Source: JBBQRS01 sp038214535 (GTDB lineage Bacteria > Chloroflexota > Anaerolineae > CG2-30-64-16). From it: DNA of 17,338 nucleotides. A model generated the notes under the pieces. It saw only the letters and a list, made by a program, of their open reading frames with translations. It searched no databases and was not told the DNA's origin. Below are positions 6,043-13,351 of the stretch, piece after piece; the first letter of the stretch is position 1; each line of letters begins with the position of its first letter. The stretch covers positions 1 to 17,338 of the forward strand of contig JBBQRS010000105.1 in assembly GCA_038214535.1 (NCBI GenBank), given 5' to 3'. Position numbers and translations under genes: made by a program.

Positions 6043-6075
6043 TGGCATCTCTCCTGTGAACTGTTGGCGGCCTGA

Positions 6076-7065
6076 TCAGGCCAAGCGTTCGGCCTGACCG
6101 GTGCGTGATGAACGAAGCAGAGCCTGGATCGTGGCCGTGTTACCCCGGCTGTCGGCAAGCGTCACGCGCTGCGGCTTGCCGAGCACAGCCGCGTCATAGA
6201 GATCTTCGACCTCGCCCAGATAGAGTTCAACCTGGGGCGAGTGGATCACTTCCGTCTTGTCATTGGCGTCTTTGACCGTAATCGAAGCGGCCTCGCGCGG
6301 GGTAAACGGTTCCGTCACTTGGATCATTCCGGTTTCGCCGACGAACTGCATTGTCTGGCGAAAGGTCTCCTGGAACCCGCAATCAAACTGGAAGAAAACA
6401 TCGCCGGGGAAACGGAGCTGGCCCGTGAATCCGACATCTACGCCTGAAGCGCCCCGCAATTGCCAGCCGAAGACGTCGGTGGCCTCGGTTCCCATCATGG
6501 CGCGGCCGTAGCTGATCGGATAGCAACCTACGTCCCAGATGCCGCCGCCGCCCAACTCGGGGTCGAGGCGGACATCGCCGGGGCGGTTGAGAAAGAAGCT
6601 GAACGCCCCGTGGATGTAGCGGAGCGGGCCGATCGCGCCGTCATCGAGTAATTCCTTGACCTTCAGCGTCTGCGGGTGATGCCGATACATGAAAGCTTCC
6701 GCGATGACGACTCCGGTATCTTGACCGGCTTTAGCTATCGCATCCACTTCTTCGACGGAACCGGCCAGCGGTTTCTCGCAGAGGACGTGCTTGCCTGCCT
6801 GCGCGGCGGCGATGGTCCAGGGCGCGTGCAGGCTGTTCGGCAACGACACGTAGACGGCGTCAATCTCCGGGTCAGCCAACATAGCCTCATAGCTGCCGTA
6901 AGCTTTGGGGATCTTCCACTCGCGCGCGTAGGTTTCCGCACGGCTGAGGTCGCGCGAGGCGACGCCTGTCAGGACGTTCCGTTGTGATTCTCGCAACGCC
7001 GGGATGAGCCGGCGATTGATCGCTGCAGTGCTGATCAGTCCCCAGCGCAGGATTTTATCCGCCAT
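6076..7065 (-). CDS. Gfo/Idh/MocA oxidoreductase, xylose-dehydrogenase type
   Basis: This 329 aa protein has an N-terminal Rossmann domain with the loosened dinucleotide motif WGLISTAAINRRLIPALR typical of NADP-dependent D-xylose 1-dehydrogenases and dihydrodiol dehydrogenases. The conserved E97-K-P99 follows (HVLCEKPLAGS). The C-terminal substrate domain has GGGGIWDVGCYPISYGR, with Asp178 and Tyr182 as likely active-site residues. It would oxidise a pyranose or a cyclic diol in the cytosol. AGAGAGG lies about 8 bp before the ATG. It belongs to the minus-strand sugar operon between the UshA-like lipoprotein (18 bp gap) and xylulokinase, so a pentose-related substrate is plausible. It is clearly a different subfamily from the two other Gfo/Idh genes of the operon. 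Confidence 0.83.
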   Translation of the reverse strand: MADKILRWGLISTAAINRRLIPALRESQRNVLTGVASRDLSRAETYAREWKIPKAYGSYEAMLADPEIDAVYVSLPNSLHAPWTIAAAQAGKHVLCEKPLAGSVEEVDAIAKAGQDTGVVIAEAFMYRHHPQTLKVKELLDDGAIGPLRYIHGAFSFFLNRPGDVRLDPELGGGGIWDVGCYPISYGRAMMGTEATDVFGWQLRGASGVDVGFTGQLRFPGDVFFQFDCGFQETFRQTMQFVGETGMIQVTEPFTPREAASITVKDANDKTEVIHSPQVELYLGEVEDLYDAAVLGKPQRVTLADSRGNTATIQALLRSSRTGQAERLA

Positions 7066-7083
7066 GAGTTTTGCCTCTCTTAT

Positions 7084-8019
7084 CTACGGGTTCGCTTTGA
7101 CTTGTTGGACCCATTCGGTCATGGCGGGGTCGCTGACGATATCCTGTCCTAACTTGATGCGTTGCCAGGATTGACTCATGAGTTTGCCTGCCCTGTCGAA
7201 ATTCAACTGTGCGATGCCGATATTGCGCCCAGCATGGCCGGGCGCAACGAGGTCGGCGTGGAACCGGGGCGCGGTTTCGCTCACGGTGTCTTCCGGGTTT
7301 CGCACCGGGCCGCTGCCCCCGGCCACGATCACGTCAATCTCCGGGAAGCTCCCCGCGATCTCTGTGTCGGTTGCTTTGCCCGCATTCGACAGCAAGATCA
7401 CGATGCTCGATTTAGCCGGAATATCTTGCAAAACGGCGCGCAGTGAAGTCAGCGCGTCGCGCACCTCGATGCGGTCGGTGTTGCTCATGCCGGTCAAGCC
7501 GATCAGATAGACGTTTCGACCGCCGACTTCTTTGACGACATAGGGCTTCGCAACGCGCTCATCTGTGCCACGGATGTAGGCATTGGCCGAAAGGAAAGGA
7601 AAGCCGGCTTCCGCGCTGCGCGCTTTGAGCACTTCGGGACCCAGAGTGACGTCCAACGCGCCGAGCGCCGCGGCGTCGTAACCCATACGATTCATCGCCT
7701 CGACGCTAGTCTTTCCCTTCGACGCCCTGGCAGGATCCTGGTCATTGGCAAGGCTGTCGCCCGCGTCAACCACCAGCAGGTTCGTCGCCTGTTTTCGCGC
7801 CTGTGCAATCGCTGTAGCCCGCCGGGCTACTCCACCTGTGGGCGGTTTTCAGCCGCAGGGATCGGTATAGCCCCACGTGTCGTTGCTGTGGACCAGGGTC
7901 AGCGGGAAGGTAAATTGCCCGGCCGCGTTGCCGGGTACGACCTGACAGGCCGTAAGCGTAAGCAGGGCGATAGCAACGATCAACGTCAATTGGCCGGGCG
8001 GGATTCGCAGGTGTTTCAT
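7084..8019 (-). CDS. UshA-like lipoprotein, probable selenoprotein (in-frame UGA at codon 57)
   Basis: Read from ATG 8019 with UGA at 7851-7849 decoded as selenocysteine, this is one 311-residue frame. Residues 1-25 are a lipoprotein signal ending in the lipobox L22-T-A-C25. The metallophosphatase-like start SNDTWGYTDPCG-U57-KPPTGGVARRAT follows, then LLVVDAGDSL, MGYDAAALG, FPFLSAN, VYLIGLTGM and the C-terminus. The segments before and after the UGA together match one family architecture. From memory, cysteine homologues read PCGC here. A SECIS-like hairpin lies 18 nt after the UGA. The usual phosphatase motifs GNHE and GHTH are replaced by GALD and GGSG, so hydrolase activity is doubtful and a thiol/selenol role is possible. 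A default annotation would start at GTG 7773 and miss the signal peptide. The RBS is weak (AGGGG, 13 bp away). Selenocysteine insertion is inferred, and a nonsense-mutated pseudogene is the alternative. Confidence 0.72.
7814..7830 (-). promoter_or_regulatory. Bacterial SECIS-like hairpin
   Basis: On the minus strand GTAGCCC-GGC-GGGCTAC is a perfect 7-bp stem with a 3-nt loop starting GG. It begins 18 nt after the UGA, and its loop lies 25 nt after it. Bacterial SECIS elements lie within the coding region just 3' of the UGA, with a short G-containing apical loop, and this hairpin fits. It lies within the coding sequence and encodes VARRAT. Confidence 0.6.
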
Positions 8020-8062
8020 AGTTATTTCGGGACCCCTGAGAGGGCTGTGCGTCGGTAGCGCG

Positions 8063-8860
8063 TCAACGCGCGCCGCACGCTTGCAGGCAGGCCTGCATGT
8101 GACCGCGCGATTCTGCGGCGATCACCGCGCATTGCACCAGGGGATATTCCTTTGCCCCGATGATCTCCAGATCAACCGGGCCGTCATATCCATTCTCGTG
8201 CAAGACGCGGATGTAGCCCACGAGGTCTATATCACCGCGCCCGTTGGCCTGAAGTTCGGGTTTGCCAGGGCCTTGCTGGCGTCCTTTGCAGTCTCGGATA
8301 TGGACGTGGCGCACCCGTCCGATGACCGCAGCCAGCGCTTCCACGGGATTTTCGCCGGAGCGATAAATGTGCGATGGGTCCATGTCAATGCCCAGCGCCG
8401 GCGACGAGACCAGTTCCATGAGCCGCAGGGTGGTTGGGGTGTTGTAGATTGCCGCGCCGACGTGGGCCTTGACGCAAAGCGTGACGCCGTATTGACCCGC
8501 CAGTTCGGCAAGCAGCCCTAACTGCTCCACCGACTTTTGGAAGCTCTCTTCGTCGTCGCTCTTGCCGCCAGGGCCGCAGTTGATCACGGGGATGCCGAGT
8601 TCCGTCGCCGCTTGGAACGCCGCTTCCATCACAGCCCGATCCTGGGAAGGTTGTTCAATAGCGAGGAGTTCGAGCCCATATGCCTTTGCAAGGCGACGTA
8701 CTTCGGGCATAACTTCGCGCCAGCGGTCGAGCGTCAGATGTTCGCTCATCCCTGGAATTGCCGAAAGTTCGATGCCGTCGTAACCTGCGAGCGCCGTGTG
8801 CATGAACGCCGTTTCGAGATCGTAGCCGCCGAACAGAACCGAGTTAGCGCCAAGCTTCAT
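8063..8860 (-). CDS. Xylose-isomerase-like TIM-barrel sugar isomerase/epimerase
   Basis: This 265 aa protein is the usual length for the AP-endonuclease-2/xylose-isomerase-like TIM-barrel family (IolE, hydroxypyruvate isomerase, sugar-phosphate epimerases). Family landmarks are GYDGIELSA near residues 26-34, GIDMD161-PSH164 and HVH187-IRD190-CKG; the late beta strand ends in LE232-IIG. These residues would hold a divalent metal and catalyse ketose epimerisation or isomerisation in the cytosol. One oddity is that the metal-ligand Glu usually found as E-x-H in the fourth strand is replaced by Lys131-A-H133 (LCVKAHVG), so the metal site or reaction may differ. It lies 12 bp before the UshA-like gene's upstream side in the operon and 12 bp after a Gfo/Idh gene. 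This is the same pairing seen in inositol and rare-sugar clusters. Confidence 0.8.
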   Translation of the reverse strand: MKLGANSVLFGGYDLETAFMHTALAGYDGIELSAIPGMSEHLTLDRWREVMPEVRRLAKAYGLELLAIEQPSQDRAVMEAAFQAATELGIPVINCGPGGKSDDEESFQKSVEQLGLLAELAGQYGVTLCVKAHVGAAIYNTPTTLRLMELVSSPALGIDMDPSHIYRSGENPVEALAAVIGRVRHVHIRDCKGRQQGPGKPELQANGRGDIDLVGYIRVLHENGYDGPVDLEIIGAKEYPLVQCAVIAAESRGHMQACLQACGAR

Positions 8861-8872
8861 GATGTTGTCCTC

Positions 8873-9865
8873 TCATTGCACATATACCACGGTCTCAGTG
8901 ACCAGGGACTCAATCGCGGCCGCCAATACCTTCTGGGCGGCTAGGCCATCGGCCCCCGAACCGTCAATTTCGTCAGGCGATACGCCCTCGGATACTTGCG
9001 CCAGGAAGGTGTGGATGCGACTGCGAAAGGTGTCTGTGAAGTCGCGCATACCGCCGAAGACCGGATTTGTATAGACCGTCTTTTCGGGATTGCCCGCCGG
9101 ATAGAGCGTGGCCTCGCGCCACATGTCGTCAATCACGAAACGCCCGCCGGTTCCCGCAACTTCACAGCGCTCCATTGGGTGGCCGCGCTGGATATCATAG
9201 CTGCCCGTGAGCGAGCCGACGACGCCGTTCTTGAAACGCAGATTGAACTGCGCCGTAGACCAGATCGCTCGCCCCGGCGCTTTGGTCGCAAAACACTGCA
9301 CCGCCTCAACATCGCCGCAGAAATGGCGCATCACATCAACCGTGTGCGGATGAAGCGCTTTGATGTGGTAGTAAGGCGAGCTTTCCGCCGGGTTCATAAT
9401 CCACATGCTCATGTTGATGAAGAGTAAGTGCCCCAGGCGGCCTTCGTTTTGCCATTTTTTGGCGATTCGCGCGGCAGGCGTGAAGCGGTGATTCAGGTCT
9501 ATGCCGTAGCACAGACCCTTTTCGCGCGCCTTTGCGACCATCATTTCGGCTTCAGAAATCTCGTTAGAGATGGGCTTTTCCCCAAGCACGTGGCATCCGG
9601 CTTCCAATGCCTGTATGGTAGGAGTGAAGTGATCGCTGCTATACTCGTAGCCGCCGGTCGCCACGCTGCACAAATCTGGCTTAAGCTGCGCCAACATCTC
9701 CTGTGCGTCGTAAAAGGCGGGAACGCCCAGACGACGGGCCGCCGCGTCGGCGCGCTCGGGTTGGATGTCGCAGATGCCCACCAACTCAGACAGTTCGTCC
9801 TCGCAATAGAGGTCTGCGTGGCGATTTCCGATCGGCCCCATGCCGATCACGCAGGTTCGGAGCAT
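8873..9865 (-). CDS. Gfo/Idh/MocA oxidoreductase (paralogue B)
   Basis: This 330 aa protein has an intact Rossmann motif GMGPIG (8-13) followed by NRH, an acidic end of beta-2 (CDIQPERAD), and the catalytic GE96-K-P98-ISNE. The substrate domain carries YGIDLNHRFTPAA and HIKALHPHTVDVMRHFCGDV. It would oxidise or reduce a sugar or inositol-like ring with NAD(P). It is clearly homologous along its whole length to the protein encoded at 10658-11668, with long matching stretches, and the two flank the sulfotransferase gene. Its ATG overlaps the end of the sulfotransferase gene by 19 bp, indicating co-translation. The substrate cannot be named from sequence. Confidence 0.82.
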   Translation of the reverse strand: MLRTCVIGMGPIGNRHADLYCEDELSELVGICDIQPERADAAARRLGVPAFYDAQEMLAQLKPDLCSVATGGYEYSSDHFTPTIQALEAGCHVLGEKPISNEISEAEMMVAKAREKGLCYGIDLNHRFTPAARIAKKWQNEGRLGHLLFINMSMWIMNPAESSPYYHIKALHPHTVDVMRHFCGDVEAVQCFATKAPGRAIWSTAQFNLRFKNGVVGSLTGSYDIQRGHPMERCEVAGTGGRFVIDDMWREATLYPAGNPEKTVYTNPVFGGMRDFTDTFRSRIHTFLAQVSEGVSPDEIDGSGADGLAAQKVLAAAIESLVTETVVYVQ

Positions 9866-10626
9866 GTGACCTCCTCGGTGATAGGCATTCGATCACCCTG
9901 GGCCGACGGAATTTCATAACCATACTCTCGTAATGCAGGTTCGAGCATGCCATAGAAGTTGGCGCCCGGGTCTTTGCGCCAACGCCCAACCGCCTGGGGA
10001 TTCACCGGAATCCGCGCCAGTGGGAACCCCAGGAATTCTTCCAGGCGCGCCAGGGTCTTTTCCTGATCCAGTACGAAATCCTCGAACCGCACTTCCAGCC
10101 AGTTCTGGGGTCGCGGCGTGTTGCGAACCAGGTCGTACTGATACTTCCATGAAATGGCGCGTTGCAATCTCAGATCGTCGGTTAACGGATAGCTGATGCC
10201 GAAGTCTCTGAGGTCGTCGGTCAGATGGCTGCCCAGGATGCAATCGCGCGGATCACGGATCCAGAAGATGTATTTAGCCTCAGGGTACATCTTTTGAATC
10301 CAGGGGTACACTAGGGTGGTCTCGGGGATTTTCCAGCCTTTACGGGATGCGGGCGCGTTGCTAACCGTTGCCAGGTAGGAGTTAATCAGATCTGTGAATT
10401 CGGGGGTCGGCTCCATGGCGAGGAGTTGGCTCCAATCCCAATTCAGGTCGCCCTGCCAACTGACGTGCGGGGCGAGGACGCGGCAGGCGTCATACATAGC
10501 CTCTGGCGGCAGCAGGTCGCCTGAGCCGTTGAGCGCGCCGCCCATGAAGACGCCGCTGGCCGATAGCGTTTGCGACATCGCCCGTGTGCCGGAATGCCCC
10601 CGGCCGATAATGGTGATCAGTGTCAT
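9847..10626 (-). CDS. PAPS-dependent sulfotransferase family protein
   Basis: I start this 259 aa protein at ATG 10626 (MTLITIIGRGHSGTR). The longer open frame upstream overlaps the neighbouring gene and encodes a low-complexity basic stretch. Residues 5-15 form the 5'-phosphosulfate loop (IIGRGHSGTR, a P-loop variant). Residues 118-133 (YIFWIRDPRDCILGS) match the 3'-phosphate-binding motif with Arg124 and Ser133. The C-terminal half (FEDFVLDQEKTLARLEEFLGFPL) is typical of sulfotransferases that act on carbohydrates or small hydroxylated molecules. It would transfer sulfate from PAPS to a hydroxyl group. It lies between two paralogous dehydrogenases inside a sugar operon that also has a sulfatase-like gene, so a sulfated sugar or glycolipid is the likely theme. 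No clear RBS is seen, so coupling to the upstream gene is probable. Confidence 0.75.
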   Translation of the reverse strand: MTLITIIGRGHSGTRAMSQTLSASGVFMGGALNGSGDLLPPEAMYDACRVLAPHVSWQGDLNWDWSQLLAMEPTPEFTDLINSYLATVSNAPASRKGWKIPETTLVYPWIQKMYPEAKYIFWIRDPRDCILGSHLTDDLRDFGISYPLTDDLRLQRAISWKYQYDLVRNTPRPQNWLEVRFEDFVLDQEKTLARLEEFLGFPLARIPVNPQAVGRWRKDPGANFYGMLEPALREYGYEIPSAQGDRMPITEEVTCSEPA

Positions 10627-10657
10627 GGATGGATTGCTTTCTGGTCTGTGCGATGCG

Positions 10658-11668
10658 CTAAAGGGACACAACCTGTCCTGTTTGCCATGATTCGATGGCC
10701 GCTTCGATGATGGTCTGCCCCTTGAGGGCTTCCGCGCCCGAGGCGTCAATCTCATCGGGACTGACTTGCTGGATGTTCTGTTCGACCCAGCGCCCGATGC
10801 GACTGGCAAAGGTTTCGTTGAAACTCATCATCCCGCCCACGTAGTCATAGGTGACCGACTCACGCGAGAAACGCGGGTAGAATTCGAGATGCTCGCACGC
10901 GTCGCGGAGCACGAAGCGGGCGTCTGAGCCGACGACTTCCAACGTTTCCAGACCGTAACTGCCGCCTGCGTCGTAACTGCCGGTCAAATGACCGATGATG
11001 CCATTCTCGAACAGCAGGTTGATCTGGACATTGGACCAACAGACGCGGCGTTCATCGGAGCCATTCCCCTTAATGCCGCGTTTGAAGAGCGCATGCACTT
11101 TAGTAACGTCGCCGCCGTAATAGCGCATGACGTCAAACGAGTGTGGATGCAAGGCCCGGATGTGGAACCACGGCGAGGTCTCCCTGGGGTTGTTGATCCA
11201 CATGGTCATGTTAATCATGTTGATTTCGCCCAGGCGACCCGCGTCGGCCCATTCTTTCGCAAGGAGCGCGGCTGGGGTGAACCGATGGTTCAGGTCAATC
11301 CCATAGCGCAAGTTCTTTTCTTTGGCGAGTTCGACCATCTTGCGCGCCTCGTCAATGTCGTTCGAGATCGGCTTTTCCCCAAGCACGGGGATACCGGCGG
11401 AGAGAACTTCGATGGTAGGACGATAGTGATCGCCGCCGTTCTCCGCCCCGGCGCTGCATATGCTGACTGCATCAATTTGGATGCCGCTTGCCAGCATCTC
11501 TTTGACGGAATAGAACGCCGGCGCGTCGTATCGGTCGGCGGCCTTATCGGCGCGTTCCGGGATGATATCGCACACCGCAACAAGCTGGCAATCGGCGCGC
11601 TTGTCGTAGATGCCTGCGTGGATATTGCCGATATTGCCAAGTCCGACCACTGCAACACGTAAAGCCAT
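10658..11668 (-). CDS. Gfo/Idh/MocA oxidoreductase (paralogue A)
   Basis: This 336 aa protein carries the Rossmann motif GLGNIG (9-14), CDIIPERAD after beta-2 and GE98-K-P100-ISND. It shares YGIDLNHRFTPAA, GRLG and HIRALHPHSFDVMRYYGGDV with the paralogue at 8873-9865, and both end with SPDEID.SGA, so a gene duplication is evident. The substrate domain differs at SAGAENGGDHYRPT versus GGYEYSSDHFTPT, so the two may act on consecutive or epimeric intermediates, as Gfo/Idh pairs do in inositol and rare-sugar redox epimerisation. It is the second gene of the minus-strand run, 30 bp after the sulfatase-like gene. The substrate is unknown. Confidence 0.83.
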   Translation of the reverse strand: MALRVAVVGLGNIGNIHAGIYDKRADCQLVAVCDIIPERADKAADRYDAPAFYSVKEMLASGIQIDAVSICSAGAENGGDHYRPTIEVLSAGIPVLGEKPISNDIDEARKMVELAKEKNLRYGIDLNHRFTPAALLAKEWADAGRLGEINMINMTMWINNPRETSPWFHIRALHPHSFDVMRYYGGDVTKVHALFKRGIKGNGSDERRVCWSNVQINLLFENGIIGHLTGSYDAGGSYGLETLEVVGSDARFVLRDACEHLEFYPRFSRESVTYDYVGGMMSFNETFASRIGRWVEQNIQQVSPDEIDASGAEALKGQTIIEAAIESWQTGQVVSL

Positions 11669-11698
11669 TTTGGTTTTCTCCTGGATGTGAAGGCTGCG

Positions 11699-13105
11699 CT
11701 ATTTGCGGGATTCCGCTTGAAGCCGTTGTGCCTGTGAGATGTCGCCGATGTAGAGCGTGTCGTAAGCCTGTTGTGAAGACGTGAAGGACCCCACGCCCTC
11801 ATGCCCGTGCCAATCGCCCTGCGTCATGATGGGGTTGGGCAGACCGGTTTCCTGTTCGCGCTGCGCAATCCACGCCGCCATACGTGAGTGCAGCAGTTCG
11901 ACGATTGCGGGTTCGCTTTCGGCCTGGTTGACCAGTTCGCCCGGATCTTCCGCCAGATTGTACAGCTCAACGGCCGGTTTGAAATGAAAGTCGGGTTCCA
12001 GCGCTTCGATGAGCTTCCATTCGGGGGTGCGCCAGCCGTGCTTGCGCATCCAGGTGCATTCCGTGATGTAAAACTCGCTGGGTCCCGAGGCGCGTTCGCC
12101 GCGCACCATGGACATCAGGCTCTCGCCGTCGAAATTGATGCCGGAATCCACGCCGGCCAGCTCGAGGATGGTCGGGGTCAGGTCTTGATGCCGGTTGTAG
12201 CCCGCGAACCGCTGACCGGCCGGCATGTGCTTCGGGTAGCGGATGATGAGCGGGACGTGCAAGGTCTGATCGTAAATCCCATGATGATCGAAGAAACAAT
12301 CGTGATCGTAGAGCGTCTCCCCGTGGTCCGAGTTGATCACGACGATGGTGTCATCGAGGAGGCCTTTGGCTTCTAGGGCAGTGAAGATGTTCTGGATGGC
12401 GGAATCCATATAGGCGATTGCGCCGTCATACTGCGCAATGACGTAATCCTTGTCGGTGATGCCCGGCGGCATCCAACTGGCAAAGAAGTCTCGGAACGGC
12501 TTGAAGGCCTTGACCGGGTCCATGGATGTATTCTTTTTGTCCAGTTCATTCCCGCTATAGAACATGCGCTCAAACGGTTGCGGTGGCAGGTAGGGCGCAT
12601 GAGGATCCATGTGACGGAGGAACAGGAAGAAGGGCTCTTTGCCTCTTGCCAGGCGATCCAGTTCCGGCAGCGCAACCTCGTTGAGGTTCTGCGCCTTCGG
12701 GCTTCTGCCTACTTCCCAGTGTCCCCAGCCGGCGAAATCCACATATTTGTCAAACCCGCGTGAGCTTGGGTTGCCGGAGAACCCCACGCAGACGCTTGCA
12801 TACCCGGCATCTCGTAAGATCTCGGGCAACGTCTGTACTTCGGGACGCAATGGCCCTTTGTGCCGCAACGCCACGACTTGCGACGAAAAGAGGTCCATAC
12901 CGGTGAGCATGGCCGTGTAGGCGCTGGTGGTTGGGATGTATGCGCTGTAGGTCTTCTCAAAGAGCGCACCCTCAGCAGCAAAACGATCCATGTGAGGGGT
13001 GGTCAGACGCGGATAGCCATAACAACTCATATGGTCCGCGCGGAGGGAATCAATCCCAATCAAGACAACATTGGGTTGGCGACGCGATCTTTTTTGTTGC
13101 GCCAT
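11699..13105 (-). CDS. Sulfatase-family hydrolase with Thr at the formylglycine position
   Basis: This 468 aa protein starts at ATG 13105, with AGGAG 5 bp before it. The alkaline-phosphatase/sulfatase fold is visible in NVVLIGID18-SLRADHMSCYGYPRLTTPHMDRFAAEG, the metal motif RHMDPHAPYLPP, VVINSDHGETLYDH and ELYNLAEDPGELVNQA near the end. The region that should read C-x-P-S-R is T59-T-S-A-Y followed by TAMLTG, so the Cys/Ser that becomes formylglycine is replaced by Thr and the Arg by Tyr. Classical sulfate-ester cleavage is therefore doubtful. Threonine is the nucleophile in related phosphodiesterases and phosphoethanolamine transferases. No signal peptide is seen, so it is probably cytosolic. 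It is the first gene of the minus-strand operon, facing the aminotransferase gene. Confidence 0.8.
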   Translation of the reverse strand: MAQQKRSRRQPNVVLIGIDSLRADHMSCYGYPRLTTPHMDRFAAEGALFEKTYSAYIPTTSAYTAMLTGMDLFSSQVVALRHKGPLRPEVQTLPEILRDAGYASVCVGFSGNPSSRGFDKYVDFAGWGHWEVGRSPKAQNLNEVALPELDRLARGKEPFFLFLRHMDPHAPYLPPQPFERMFYSGNELDKKNTSMDPVKAFKPFRDFFASWMPPGITDKDYVIAQYDGAIAYMDSAIQNIFTALEAKGLLDDTIVVINSDHGETLYDHDCFFDHHGIYDQTLHVPLIIRYPKHMPAGQRFAGYNRHQDLTPTILELAGVDSGINFDGESLMSMVRGERASGPSEFYITECTWMRKHGWRTPEWKLIEALEPDFHFKPAVELYNLAEDPGELVNQAESEPAIVELLHSRMAAWIAQREQETGLPNPIMTQGDWHGHEGVGSFTSSQQAYDTLYIGDISQAQRLQAESRK

Positions 13106-13254
13106 GAGGACTCCTTTGGTCTGGCTGTCGAAGCAGGTTTTGGTTCGGCCTGAAGCAGCTTTTGCGACTGCACGGGCGGCAAACAGTGTAAGTCTAAATC
13201 CAGTATTGTGTTTTGCGCAAACTACCGCTAATTGGTCGTTGTCTTGCGGATGCT
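13106..13254. promoter_or_regulatory. Divergent intergenic region upstream of the minus-strand operon
   Basis: This part of the gap must hold the promoter of the eight-gene minus-strand run. On that strand a weak TACACT -10-like hexamer occurs within GACTTACACTG (around 13186-13196), without a good -35. I see no clear operator palindrome. Confidence 0.3.
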
Positions 13255-13283
13255 TTGACAAGGCTCTGCGGGCGGGCTACAAT
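13255..13283 (+). promoter_or_regulatory. Near-consensus sigma-70 promoter
   Basis: A perfect -35 TTGACA (13255-13260), an exact 17-bp spacer and a -10 TACAAT (13278-13283) face the aminotransferase gene. Transcription should start near 13290, leaving a leader of about 60 nt with no obvious riboswitch. Confidence 0.8.
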
Positions 13284-13351
13284 GCTTGACCGATGGGGTC
13301 TTTGCGAGAACGATCCCCCGTATCGTAATGATTTAGAGGAGGCAGAATCTC

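Noticed and set aside
7084..7773. A shorter soluble protein starting at GTG 7773
   Set aside because: It would begin inside the family's conserved LLVVDAGDSL strand with no RBS. The upstream frame encodes the missing family N-terminus and a signal peptide.
7774..8019. A separate 56-codon lipoprotein gene ending at the TGA
   Set aside because: The peptide stops within a conserved motif that continues in the same frame after the TGA. A nonsense-mutated pseudogene remains possible, but the hairpin and the Cys/UGA position favour read-through.
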